From the NCBI GenBank assembly GCA_021904315.1, contig CM038918.1:6153349-6217348 (forward strand): a stretch of DNA of 64,000 bases, read 5' to 3'. This document shows, piece by piece, positions 45,546 through 56,742 of this stretch (within the stretch, counting starts at the first letter, position 1; every line of letters begins with the position of its first letter). The position numbers and the translations under genes were made by a program. The DNA comes from Sphagnum magellanicum (taxonomy: Eukaryota > Streptophyta > Sphagnopsida > Sphagnales > Sphagnaceae). The notes below the pieces were generated by a model. The model saw only the letters and a program-made list of their open reading frames with translations. It searched no databases and was not told where the DNA came from.

Positions 45546-46959
45546 TGTTTTGTAGTGGTGCCTGGTACACCAAATGGGCGGGGGGGGGGGGGGGTAGGGG
45601 CAGGGGGCAGAGTGTCAGTCAGGGAGGATGTTAGATTTTTGTTTGTTTGTTTGTTTGCTTGTTCCCAATTTGTTCTTAATGGAGTTCTCACCAAGTTCTC
45701 AATTGGTTCCCAATATGTTCTCAAAATACCACCTCACTTTTATCCCATATCCTTTCATGCCTTAAGTGGGAATAGGGTCGAGTTGCAACCACACCCATGG
45801 GGTCTAGGGTTTTAAAGTGGTGGTGGTGTACATGATGAGAATTAGTTGAAACTTTGCAAAGGTGCAGTAGGGTTTAGGGTGGGATAGGGTTAGGGTTTAG
45901 GGTGGGAAAGGGTTGTAAGCGCACTAATGGGGGGGGTTTTAATGTAATTATGATAAAAATAGTTTAAAGCTCTCCCAATTAATGCCCTCTAGATATACAT
46001 ACAGATACATACATTCAAAGAAAACAAAGGTTTACTTGCAACAGAGGGAGGATTACAGAATGAGGTAGAAGTGTGCTGTGAAAGAAAGTTACTCACAAAA
46101 TTCCAAAACAAGTTGGATCCAAGTTGTTGTTGCTGCTAGATGCAAAGCTATTTCATGCAGGCATGAGAAAGATTTTATTCACAAATTCTGCAAAAGCTTA
46201 TTTATTATGTATGTTGTGTGGCAACTGCTGTTAGAGGCCCCTAACTTAGAGCATCTCCACCTACACCCCTCTATTTGGGCCTCTATTACAAAATTTATTT
46301 ATTTATCCGCGATGAAACACTAGCAAGCTCCGTTAAACAAAGAGGGGGGGGGGGGGGGGGGTGCAAGGAAGAACAAAGAAAGAAGAAAAACCATGTATAA
46401 AGGTTTTTTTTTTTAAATCAAGGACTAGAACCCATCCATCAAAAGTACAAGGCAAATGAGTGCACAAGCACACACAACCCAAAGAAAAAACAAAAAAAAA
46501 CAATCAAATAAGGTAAAAATCCTATGCAAATAGGACCCATGGCCACAAAATGACAATCAATGATAACAAAGAAGACATAAGACGAAAGAGTTGTCGTCTG
46601 TCACAAATCGACTAACAATGGAAGTACACTAGTTATGATGTGTGGAAGAGATGAAGAACCCCAACCAAATGCAATAACCCGCTTAAGAATTGCTATGACT
46701 TGTGCACATTGCAAGGCTATAGACATGCATTGTTGATAGTAAGAAACAAACATCAAAGGGATTAAAGAATATCACAGATGACACACAATAATGGTCTGTG
46801 CACAAGTGGTCAAAAATGAATCAAAATGAAAATGAAGACGCTCATATGTCTCAATAGAAAGTGCAATGAAATCATTGCCTGGTGCTTACGTGATGTATGA
46901 TCATGTATTACCCTAAATAACCACATCACTGCATGTGTTCTTGTCGTGAATGTTTATTA
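45546..46959. other. Intergenic DNA with telomere-like and G-run tracts
   Basis: At about 45,868-45,915 degenerate AGGGTTTAGGGT text recurs, resembling the plant telomere repeat TTTAGGG. Pure G runs of 15 and 18 lie at 45,580-45,594 and 46,344-46,361. From about 46,400 onward the sequence lies downstream of the non-LTR-like relic in that element's orientation. No separate gene is recognised. Confidence 0.5.
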
Positions 46960-47420
46960 CACCATACTTATGCAAGTTAGGTCAGCAATAACAACATCCA
47001 TCAAAGTTTGAAGCCAATATTCACTCGTCATCGAGTGTGATGAAAGTAAAGGTAGGAGACCTCCTTTTGAACATGTGCTCCACTTTCCAAAGCAATAGCT
47101 ACAATAGTATCCCAAAATGTGTCATGGGTTGTTGTAAGTTCATTCCTTCAAAGGCACCGAAACAAATGAATACTTAGATTGTTAATGGTATGACCACATT
47201 GACATTGTGAAAGATGGGCAATTGTAGGATGTGGCAAGCCAAGACAAGTACGTAATGTTGTAAGAAAGTGGGTCGAGGATAAACAAAATGCAGATGTGGT
47301 AGGACGAGCTGATAACTAAATGCCTACCCCTAGGCTCGCACATGAGTGAAGACATGTTTACACAATATCCAAAGGAATGTCTACCAAAAGCGAAACAAAT
47401 TCCTACTCTTGTAAGCGATC
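46960..47420 (-). mobile_element. Non-LTR-like retroelement relic, C-terminal zinc-knuckle region
   Basis: Read on the minus strand over several frames, the motifs occur in this order: TTLRTCLGLPHPTIAHL, then CQCGHTINN with HLFRC (a C-x-C...H-x3-C knuckle, 47,170-47,207), then THDTFWDTIVAIA with ESGAHVQKEV (about 47,040-47,130), then TLMDVVIADLT (about 46,975-47,010). This order matches the C-terminal part of reverse-transcriptase-bearing elements annotated in many plant genomes, as I recall them. Stops and shifts between the motifs show that it is dead. Text up to about 48,060 on the same strand keeps raised CpG and may be the upstream, reverse transcriptase part, but I could not identify a catalytic motif there. 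The element class is inferred from memory of the family. Confidence 0.55.
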
Positions 47421-48369
47421 TGATAAAAAAGTTTGTAACTAAAAACAAGACTAAACAATTAGGCTCTTAAAAGGTGGGACCTAATAGCGGACAACTTGGG
47501 GTAACATGGTTCAAACATCTTGTAATGCCATCTGGAACTAAGAAATGTCAATTTCAACATGTGCTACTACATCCAAAAAAATAGAGCAATCATCTTGTTG
47601 GAAACGAATGATAAGTGCAAAAATGATCAATGCTTAATACCACAAGAATGCAGGGGCATCAGTCTGAATCATAGAAGTGAAATCAAACCTGCTTAAGAAA
47701 CAAGAAGAATGGCTTAACGACAAGCTAGGTGATCGATAAAACCATCAAAAGATCCCGCAACAAGTCACTTCTCTAATGTAACTATGGTACGAATGTTGAA
47801 CTCAACATAATGCTGCAAAATATCTAGAGACGGAAACACGATATGAAGCAAATAGCTCGAGCATTAGGCATAACATAACAAGAACATCGCAAAAAATCGC
47901 TCGAAGATTTACAAGCATAAAAAAACTAAATATCATCCCAAGATCTTCATAAAAAACTTGACATAAAAGATTCAATGAATGATGTGAATCCCAATCATGC
48001 ACCCAAAATACAAAAACCCAAGTCAAGAAGACCCTAGTTTGAGCAAAAAGAGCAAAACCCAAATTGAATCACAAAAGGGCAAAAGAACAAATTATGTCTC
48101 AAGAAGCATATCGGTAAAAGAAAGGCATATCTCAAAAAGCAATAACCCTAAAAGAGCCTTCACCCTAACAAAATACCATGGTGTTAATTTTTCCCCTATC
48201 CTAGCCATAAACATGAAAGATTGCATCACTTAAGTAAATGTTATCACCTAGGCCATTCACTATAGTTGACTGATTAAAAGGAATCATTTTCTTCTTATCG
48301 ACCTTTTTTCTTGAAGGTTGTTGTTATCTTTGAACATATTTTAACATGATCAAACCAAATTTTTTTTAG
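47421..48369. other. Probable upstream part of the non-LTR-like relic, then AT-rich DNA
   Basis: CpG remains higher than average to about 48,060 and the minus-strand text is continuous with the relic at 46,960-47,420, but no catalytic motif can be recognised. The open stretches at 47,802-48,062 (minus) and 47,997-48,233 (plus) are not supported as genes. Confidence 0.35.
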
Positions 48370-48472
48370 GGATTTTGTAATGTAGCCTAATTGGTGATCA
48401 TCCCATAAGAAAATGTTAGAAAAATGACAATCATCTATAGGAGGATTTAGTCAAATGTGGCTTTAAGCCATA
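48370..48472 (-). repeat. CCAAATTTGG hairpin element, copy 4 (inverted, with insertion)
   Basis: On the plus strand it reads GGATTTTGTAATGTAGCC, then GGTGATCATCC, about 40 extra bases, then GGATTTAGTCAAATGTGGCT. This is the reverse orientation of the copy at 54,176 with extra bases in the middle. Confidence 0.6.
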
Positions 48473-48989
48473 TATGAATCACAAATTTTTAATCAACTTT
48501 GCATATTCATGGCTACACACACTAAATTCTGGTGATTTTTTTTTTCTTTTTTTTTTTGTTCCCCTCACTTTTGGCAATTTGAAACCCTCCAACCAATCAA
48601 CCAACCAAAAATAACTTCATTTTGGAAATGTTGATTTAAAATTTCCTTTTATGATGAAATTTTTCTCAAAATTTCAAGGCTATATAGTTCATCAAAAAGA
48701 AAAGTGTACAAATCATTTTTTACTACTATGGGTGGAGATGCTCAAAGTAAAGTAAAGTAAAGTAAAGAGCAACAACTTCAGCTATATTATACCCTATTTG
48801 TTCACAAGAGTTTAAAAACACCATTTTCACACAAACTTCAGGTATACCCCAATTTTTGCAGGAGCAAAAACAACTTGTTTTCACACCCACTATGACACTT
48901 AAAACCCTCATCAATTATCCAGATATCTGGGCAGTGCACCTTAAAACCCTAAATAATCTTCTTCTTCTTCTTCTACATTTCATTCTTTG

Positions 48990-49271
48990 TTTTTTCCTTC
49001 ACCAAGGTGAAGATTCATTCAGGATCCACACACACACAAACACACACACACACATCATTGCATAAAATCCCTTCAGATACTACTACTAAATGGTATGTTG
49101 TTGTCCAAGTCTTCTTTCCCTCCACTAGGGTTTAGGGTTTAGGGTTTGAGTCAGTCTCTGTGTGTCTCTCTGTCTGATATTAGCCTGACTTTCTTCTTCA
49201 CTTTGTCTCTTTGCAGAGTACTTTTGTAGACAATAAAGACCATGTTTTGTAAATGCCACAAGACCAACACA

Positions 49272-49302
<31 letters not shown>
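48990..49302 (+). repeat. Microsatellites (CA and CT)
   Basis: A CA tract interrupted by two A bases at about 49,028-49,053 and a clean CT tract of 14 units at 49,275-49,302. The overlapping minus-strand open stretches rich in Arg and Glu are artefacts of the CT tract. Confidence 0.9.
49126..49147 (+). repeat. Short interstitial telomere-like tract
   Basis: Three TTTAGGG units in perfect register. Such short tracts (telo boxes when found in promoters) are common in plant genomes. No gene start is recognised nearby. Confidence 0.9.
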
Positions 49303-49306
<4 letters not shown>

Positions 49307-49489
49307 GGGCCTTTTTAGCCAACTTTTCAGGTTCCCATACTGCAGAGCATTTAAGCTGGGGAAATTAAGCTTCAAAAAATAAAAATAAAATAAAATAAAA
49401 TATTATTATTATTATTATTATCTTTATCTTTATCTTTTACACAATCCTGAAAATTTCTCTATCCATGAGTTTTTTTACTGCCTCTTTTT

Positions 49490-49830
49490 TCTTTTGTTTT
49501 TTCCAGTTTTGTGAGGTAGGTGGGTTGGTCATCTTTTTCACAAGAAGACTTTAGCCAATTTTGGCTACAGGTCCCAGAAGAGGACATTAGAAAAAACAAA
49601 AAAAAAGTAGGATTCCTGCTATATGTTTTTGACATGCTAGAACTTGTTATCTAAATATGGTAATTTAATTTTTTTAAATTTTTTTCTCCCTCAAAATATG
49701 ACCAATTTGTAGGATTCCCCATTTGCCAAAAAAGTTTTTGGTCACCAAGTGGAAATTTTTTGCTCCAGATAAATTTTAAAAAAAAAAGATTTTTTTTTTA
49801 AAAACCTAATCTTTGCCTACAATAATGGGT
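49490..49830 (+). repeat. Fragment of the 2-kb dispersed repeat with a hairpin element
   Basis: Matches 19,950-20,360 in copy A, in the same orientation: GTTTTGTGAGGTAGG, TTTTTGACATGCTAGAACTT, then AAGTTTTTGGTCACCAAGTGG. The left part (49,501-49,572) is the small hairpin element in reverse orientation: GTTTTGTGAGGTAGG, GGTCATC, CTTTAGCCAATTTTGGCTAC. This shows that the middle part of copy A is also repeated. Confidence 0.65.
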
Positions 49831-50684
49831 CACAGGCATATTTATTTATTTATTTATTGCAGAATTTCAAACAAATGCTTAAAAAGAAGGGAATATTCTG
49901 ACACATATTTCCTTTTTGACTGAAAAAAAACCATTTTGAGGGGGAAAAAAAATAAAAGTGAAAAAAAAATCACCACTTTTCCAGTTGGGTTTTAGAGGGA
50001 GGGGGGTGCATTTATCTTACCAGCTTTTAACCTTTTAGAAAGGTTGCACAAACCTGCCACCATTTAATGCTAAATCCCTTTTGAGAGGCTCACATGTGAA
50101 GCAACATCAATATATATTTTTTTAATTTATTTTTATTTAGTAAATTAATATATTTTTAAAACATTGGTAGGAGGTAGAAACTAGAAATCCAAAAGAATAA
50201 GATGATGAAAATAATAATAATAATAATAACAACTACTTAAAACAAAATTTGACTGCATCAAGTGTACTTTCCAAATTGTTGTTTTCTTATTATGGTGCTT
50301 GATTAAGCAACATACAAGCCCTACTGCTTCTTACAACTTTTTGCTTACCGATTTGCGTCACATGGAAATCGTTTGGAAAGTGGGCTTCAATATGTGAGGG
50401 TGGAAAAGTACAAGATGGAACTGATTTGCTTGGTGGTGGTTTTATAGTTTTCAAGCCCATTAAGTTTTATCTCCTAGAGGTGGGCCTGATGGAACTAATG
50501 CCAGTCCTTTTTCCATGGCAACCAAAAAAATCAGAGCTAATCATTTGTATAACCTTTTTTTTTTCAAAAATTTTGAGAGGTGAAGATGGAAAAATAAACT
50601 CAACCATTTTTTAAGTTTTTTTGCCTCCGTAAATACCCCATCATCTACAACTTCAAAAATTTGTCCCTTCTTGTATTTGTCATG
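49831..50684. other. AT-rich intergenic DNA, no gene seen
   Basis: Contains an AATAATA trinucleotide run near 50,210-50,230. No coding or RNA signal. The 62-codon stretch at 50,426-50,614 has no domain signature. Confidence 0.6.
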
Positions 50685-50859
50685 TTACAACATTTTAACA
50701 ATGTGTTCAAAATTAAGTGTTGATGTAAATATCGTTGATATAGTAATAATATTGTGTTAACATTGTAATACAACGTTTGGATCAAAACATTATGTTACAA
50801 TGTCACTATAGCACGTGTATCAACACTTAGTCTTTGAACATATTATTAAAATGTTGTTA
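50685..50859. mobile_element. Foldback MITE-like element, about 175 bp
   Basis: The left arm starts TTACAACATTTTAACAATG and continues GTTCAAAATTAAGTGTTGATG. The right arm on the other strand starts TAACAACATTTTAATAATA and continues GTTCAAAGACTAAGTGTTGATA. The arms match at roughly 85 percent over about 40 bp, and inner words (AACATTGTAATA against TATGTTACAATGT) also pair. It has no coding capacity. I could not define a target duplication, so the superfamily is open. Confidence 0.65.
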
Positions 50860-52293
50860 AAAACAACAATAACATGGAAAAGAGTAAGTGTTCAAAAATT
50901 GATGCAAAAGGTCGTTAGTAGTTTTTAAACTGGAGTTTTGTTGGGTGGCAATCCTCGGAGAGTTGTTACTTACTTCCTTGCTTGCTTGCTTGCTTATAAT
51001 CAAACAATCCAATCTCATCTCAATGACAGTTTGCCCATAAGATATGGAAGCTGGAAGAAGGCAGCCCTGCAAGTAGTGAGTTATTAGGGATGGGTTTCCA
51101 TGTTACCCCCTTTGAGCCCATATTTTGGTTCACATTTTCTCGATCAAAAATTGGTGGGTCAAAATTATAGTGATAATGAGCTTTTCCCCACACTATCAAA
51201 TAGATGTACATAGCATAAACAATTTTTGCATGAAAATATGGAACTTCTCTTCTTTGTTTTGTGTGATTTATTATCTCTTTCCCATTGGGTTCCAATTTTT
51301 TTTTTAATAAATAATAAATTATTATTATAAAATTTATATTTAAATTTGATATTTTAAATTATATATATTTTTTAAAACTATGGAACTTTGTTATCCATGA
51401 AACTATGAATGACATGGAACCTGCAATGGATTTTACTGGAATTGATCAGAACCGAAGTTATTGGTTGATTCATCTGAATTGAGTTTATGCTCTGAAGTTG
51501 GCCTTGTGTAAGAGAAGTTGCTCCACTTTGCAACTACATGTTGTATGTATGTCAGTTGGGTATTATTACTCTTTCCCCAAGTGTGCATGCAACAATGGCC
51601 GGTCACCCTTTTATTTTTTCGCCCATTTATTTCTTTAACTTTTCATTCATTGTGCAATTTTCCAAAATTTCTTTAAAAAATTCATGTAAATTAATTATTA
51701 TAAAAGGAAAGAAAATAAGAAAAATGACTTTTTTTTTCTCTTTTTTTTGGTGAGGAAAATATTAAATACCAACTTTGGCAACACAATTACTTTCAATCAG
51801 GCAACGTATCATTGCACACCACAATGCTCGACCAAGGAATGGTTGGGTAGCACTAGTTGTGTTGCCCAAGGAAGCTAATGTTCATCTAGGAACGTCAAGG
51901 AACAAAACAATTACCGGCCCAATGTTGTGTAATGATAGTAATTCATGAGAGAATGATTTCTTCTTGGGCATTTGTAGTTTTATGTCAATGACTATGTTGC
52001 ATTTAATTTGTTGCTACTATTTAGTGGTTGCCTTTGAACTTCATAAGTGGATTTTTATTTTTTTTAAACTCATTTTAAAATGGTGTCAAATGAATAATGT
52101 AAACAAATTTTGCTCTAAAGTCTTTTGTCTATGGTTTGGCAATGTAAAATCACATACAACTCCATATCCAAGGGGAACAATTTATGGTTTACTCAAATAT
52201 ATGACATTGCCAAAGTAATGTAAATATTTGATTGATGATGCCTAGTTGAAATTATATTTTGATTGAACAATAGCAATAGTCTTCTTTTTTTTT
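50860..52293. other. AT-rich intergenic DNA, no gene seen
   Basis: The 91-codon minus-strand stretch at 51,020-51,295 and the 84-codon plus-strand stretch at 51,964-52,218 show no domain. The segment 51,780-51,930 has a little more GC and the word CAACACAATTAC with a partial complement about 120 bp on, perhaps a very old inverted repeat. Confidence 0.5.
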
Positions 52294-52366
52294 CATCTCA
52301 ATTTGGTAATCTAACAATAGTGATCGATCATCCATAAAAAGATTTAGCCAAATTGGGCTATAATCT
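52294..52366 (-). repeat. CCAAATTTGG hairpin element, copy 5
   Basis: On the plus strand it reads CATCTCAATTTGGTAATC, then GATCGATCATCCAT, then GATTTAGCCAAATTGGGCTA, the reverse of the copy at 54,176. Confidence 0.6.
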
Positions 52367-54175
52367 CGATATGTCAAAAAATTAATCATCCTTCTATATT
52401 TTTGGCTATTTTCTAAACCGATTGAAAAAAAATTCAACTAGGGAGGGGGTGTTTGGAAATCTAGTGAATTTGAGCAATTTTTTCCTTTAAACTCTTTCAT
52501 ATTGATCAAAGTCAAAATTTTCAAGTCAAAATTTTGTGAAAATCACCAATAAATTTATTTTTTTTTTGCTAATCAATAATGTTGTTTAGAATAGGGAATT
52601 ATGAAGCCTCCTTTATTATTATTGCCTTCTTTGGGTAATTGGTGCAACAACAAAATAGAACAAAACAATTGTGTTAGTTTAGATTATAACTCCAACATTA
52701 GATCTTATTCATTCATGGACAAAATTTTGATGTCAATCAATATGGGACTCAATCTCACCATCCAAATAAGATGCAAACATCAAAACCTTTAATGTTAAGG
52801 GGGGAAAATTTATATACATTGCTCGTTTTTATTAGTTATTGTGGTAGTTTGGTAATTTTGCATTATTAATAGTAGTGGGGGCTAGAGAGATATTACTTTC
52901 ATTGTTTTAAGACGGAGTTGTAATTTTTACTATATTAGTTTGTGTTATAGAAAAATGAGATAGGTGATAGTTAGTTAGGCAAGTGGAGTTTAGTCATTGA
53001 AATGGGATGATTTAAAGTTGATTTAAGGAAATTTTTATGTGATTGTGTAAGAGGTAGGGAGTCATAACCTCAAATGATTTAAGGAGACTAATTGTTTTTG
53101 AGTATGGAAATGTGTGAGAGTTTAGGAAAGAGACTTGGAATTTGGAGATGACAACATTAGAAGATTAGTAGAAATATATGAGTAGAGGCTAGAGTTATAG
53201 CCAATACCCAAGTTCTATGGAGTTCTAAGTAGCTTGGAACTATGTTGTTTTTGGCAAATACACACAAATGTTTGGTGTGAAATAGGGTACTTCACTACTT
53301 TTGAGTTGTGAGTTGCATAGTTAGTGTGTTAGGGATAGACTAACTAGTGGTATTTTCAAAGCAAGATGGACCAAGTAGGTTACTTCTAGAGATGTTGCCA
53401 AATACTACAATAGTCATTTGCCCAAAGCCCTAATTTAACCATAACTTAGCTCCATTGCTTGAACCATTTTGTTGCAATAGGTTCTTACTTAAGTTAACTA
53501 ATTACTACATATTATTGTCTTTTCTTGAGTTTGTTAACCAATAGTTTTTAATTTCCATCTTTTCAAATTCAGTAGTGTCTCCACTATTGGACTAGTTTGT
53601 TTTGATATATCTTGGTGGAAATAGGTTTTTTTCCACTAAGGTTTGTTCTCGCTTAAGTAAACTAAGTATTGCAAATCACATTTATTTCTCGTTTCTATAG
53701 TCAAGTAGTCGTTGTTATCCAATTCCAATATGGGTAGTTTTTTATTATTATTGGAGTATATTTTACCTAGGCATAACTTGGGCATATTAGCTCGGATTTT
53801 CAAGCCATTTGTTGTAGGAGGTTTGTTGTTAGGTTGCATAAATATTGAAGATCACCATTCTTTGATTGTTGCCTCAATAGTTGTTTTTTCCTATATTACA
53901 TTATAGTCAATATGACAACTACATCCCTAGGAAAAAAAAAGACCCTTTTTCACTCTAATCAACACTTTTTTTTAATTGGGAAATTTTTGTAATTTTTATA
54001 TTTGGAAAAATATGATTTCAACTTCAACAAAGGTATCTTCATTAAAAAAATGACCTAAATTGGCCATAAGGGGGGGGGAAAAAAAACATCACGAAAATTC
54101 GACAATAGTTTTTAGCAACTAGCCAAAATGTAGATGGATTTTTTGAATTTGACCTTTTTTCTTCATATTTGGTCT
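52367..54175. other. AT-rich intergenic DNA, no gene seen
   Basis: Between about 53,440 and 53,850 a long segment with GGTTCTTACTTAAGTTAAC and GGTTTGTTCTCGCTTAAGT recurs roughly 190 bp apart, indicating an old degenerate duplication. No gene is supported. Confidence 0.5.
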
Positions 54176-54240
54176 GTAGCCAAATTTGGTTAAATCTTCT
54201 TGTGGATGATCACAAGTCTGGCTACATCACAAAATCCAAG
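54176..54240 (+). repeat. CCAAATTTGG hairpin element, copy 6 (best preserved)
   Basis: Reads TGTAGCCAAATTTGGTTAA, then CTTGTGGATGATCACAAG, then TCTGGCTACATCACAAAAT. The outer GTAGCC pairs with GGCTAC, and the inner CTTGTG pairs with CACAAG, so the unit folds into a hairpin. An A run of 18 follows it. This is the copy that best defines the family. Confidence 0.7.
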
Positions 54241-55389
54241 GAAAAAAAAAAAAAAAAAACATGGCTCTCTAGTACCTACAATTCTATAAATCACAAATAA
54301 AAATTGGCTAAACACCAATTTTTTGTACCAATAATAGCTCCAAATGTTCAACAAGATCATGTAAGTATAGGTTGTAGAATTAAACATGGGGACGGTCCAA
54401 CATAGATCTACATTCGGATTTGCCAAATGGGTTGTATTTATTGTAACCTAACAAGGGCCATCATCCAGAGTTTTTTGTGTATGATAAAAATTTCTGTTTA
54501 GATTCATTATAAAGTATAGTAGATTAAGGGATTTTGGCCCATAGGTAGTAATAATAATAATAATAGGTCTATTTTTTATATGAGGATTAAATTTGAAAGA
54601 TGATATTTTGGCTTGTATTGAAACTTGAGATTAGTTATATAATAGAGTTATAATACCTTGAAGGATTTTGGTTTCTTTTAGAGGATTTCTTTTTTAATTA
54701 TATTTTTGCATGGTGAAACATTTTTTGAGTTTTCATAATTCTTCTTTTGCCTTAAGATACTTTATATTGTAAATATGGCAAGGCCACACGGTGTGACACA
54801 CCCCTTGTTTCTCCTAAACTCCAAAAAATATGACAATTTGTTATTAAAAAAACTAGGTTTAATTGGAAGGTCTCTTTCTCTTTGTTTGATGGAATGTATT
54901 GTCCATGTGGGGGGGAGGTGCTTTGAAATACAAAAGAAAAAGGAAAGAAATTGTTTGTTGCAATAACTAAACAACTAACTATATAAGTGACTAACCATTG
55001 AATCCCATAAAAGTGAAAAAAATTCAATTTTTTTTTTGGGGTTATTTCACTAAATTTGGGGAAATTTTATTTTTATCAAAAAAATTTAAAACTGGGAAAG
55101 TACATTTCTCCAAAGGAAAAAAGCTCCCCAAAAAAAATCTCCAAAATAGCTACAATTTTTGCACCACCCAAAAAAAAACCCATGCACGACTTGGCTAATT
55201 AATGACTTGGCTTAAGTGCTTGGCTCCTTTGACAATTGTTTTAGTTAGGGAGAGATGATCATCACCCATTCTTCTTCGGTTGGAATACATTATTCTTCCA
55301 CAATTAATTAATGACAAGATTGCATGGGAAGTTACTAGCATGACCAAAGGTGAACCCGGGTCCTCATAAACGCCATATATGAACTCTTA
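54241..55389. other. AT-rich intergenic DNA, no gene seen
   Basis: Low-complexity text, with overlapping open stretches around 54,750-55,030 on both strands that lack any domain signature. Confidence 0.55.
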
Positions 55390-55660
55390 ACCATGGATTT
55401 TAGTTTGGCCAAAAGTAAAGTTGCTCGTAAACTTGGGCTAGGGCAACAAGTCCTTTATTTGGCAAAAGTTTTCTCATTGAACTCACTAGATTAACATCTC
55501 ATGACCACATCCTTTATTTTGGCAAAAAGTTTTTTGTAAACTCACTTAAGATTAACTTGTCATGACCAGGTGCTTCATTTTTGGCAAAAAGTTGCTTGTA
55601 AAAACCCTAACCACCACGATCGTTTCATTTGGCAAAAGAAATTGCTCATCGTCATCATCA
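55390..55660 (+). repeat. Degenerate tandem repeat, about 60-bp unit
   Basis: The word TTTATTTTGGCAAAAAGTT, or variants such as CATTTGGCAAAAG, recurs at about 55,400, 55,452, 55,510, 55,575 and 55,625. It is followed in most copies by TTGTAAACTCAC-like and ATGACCA-like text. The array is old and uneven. Confidence 0.65.
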
Positions 55661-56340
55661 TCATCACACTCTATAAATTAAAACTCGATCTAACCAAGGT
55701 GGTTTCATTTGACCCCAAAAACAAAAGTGGTGATGGTCATGGGGGAGTGCCAATTGGCTACATGTGACTAACTGCCTGGATAAGTTTGTACTAGTGTGCT
55801 TGGTTATGGGATTAGGACCAAATTAGCTAATTGCAACACAAATGTGCTAATCTGATTGTTAACCATGATAAGCTCCGTTAGTCAGCCAAGCCCTCCTCAT
55901 AAGCACAGGGCTATTATATACATACATACATACATACAACTGGCTTCAACGATTCCACAAGGTGGCACACCCAATAGGCCATTTTGCCCATCATAAGTTG
56001 AAAACAACACTAAGCTTTTATCAGGGTTTTATTGTGTTTATAATTGGGTTCCAAAACATTACTTCACCTAGAAGCTTGAATATCCTATAATATATTTTTT
56101 GTTATTTATTTATTATTTATTATATTTCACCCTAATTTAATTGTTTTTAATAAAGTGTGTATCTACTAGGCTATCATACTTCAAGTGATGGATGATACAC
56201 TAATAAGCCAACGGCATCAAACTAAACTAAACGGTTGTTGGAGACTTTGCTTTTGTTTCATTTCTATCAATCCACAAGAAGAAGGTTGTTTGCTTTTACT
56301 CTTATGACTTTTGCATAAATTGTTATTTTTGGTGTTTTGA
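55661..56340. other. Intergenic DNA, no gene seen
   Basis: Contains a CATA tetranucleotide tract at about 55,918-55,937. No gene or RNA signal recognised. Confidence 0.6.
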
Positions 56341-56344
56341 ATGA

Positions 56345-56388
56345 AGAGAGAGAGAGAGAGAGAGAGACACACACACACACACACACAC
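56345..56388 (+). repeat. Compound AG/AC microsatellite
   Basis: About eleven AG units run straight into about eleven AC units. A compound repeat of the related type AG/TG lies 330 bp downstream. Confidence 0.95.
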
Positions 56389-56658
56389 TCACAAAAGTGA
56401 AGTTGTTGTGTACTAATCAGAGTTTGGCTCCAATTTGCTGAATAGAACCACAAGACAAGTGCGGAACTATATTGAGCTTTTAATGCAACAGACAAAATGC
56501 CGCAAAACAAACATAAAGACATTTTAATTTGTTTAGGCAGACCAGCCATAATTAGCAACTTAAACTCCCCTCCATTGTCTTTATCATGTCTTGATCTTTC
56601 TCTCTTGGCTGTCAATATTGTCCTATTCTCATACTTTTTACACTATTTAGACTCCACT

Positions 56659-56661
<3 letters not shown>

Positions 56662-56697
<36 letters not shown>

Positions 56698-56742
56698 GCA
56701 GAAGAGAGAGAGAGAGAGAGTGTGTGTGTGTGTGTGTGTGTG
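56662..56742 (+). repeat. TC, then AG/TG microsatellites in inverted arrangement
   Basis: A 33-base TC run (56,662-56,694) is followed after eight bases by an AG run (56,703-56,720) and a TG run (56,721-56,742). TC and AG are complementary, so the two can form a hairpin of up to 18 bp. The open stretches running through them on both strands are artefacts. Confidence 0.95.

Larger units (their letters stand above)
18721..46361. repeat. Set of long pure C/G runs
   Basis: Pure runs of 15 or more C or G are scattered through otherwise AT-rich DNA: 18,727-18,747 (21 C), 22,722-22,746 (25 C), 43,025-43,050 (26 C), 44,868-44,899 (32 C), 45,207-45,226 (20 C), 45,580-45,594 (15 G) and 46,344-46,361 (18 G), plus two outside this span at 12,326-12,340 and 12,662-12,676 (15 G each). 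They have no shared flanks. Confidence 0.9.
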
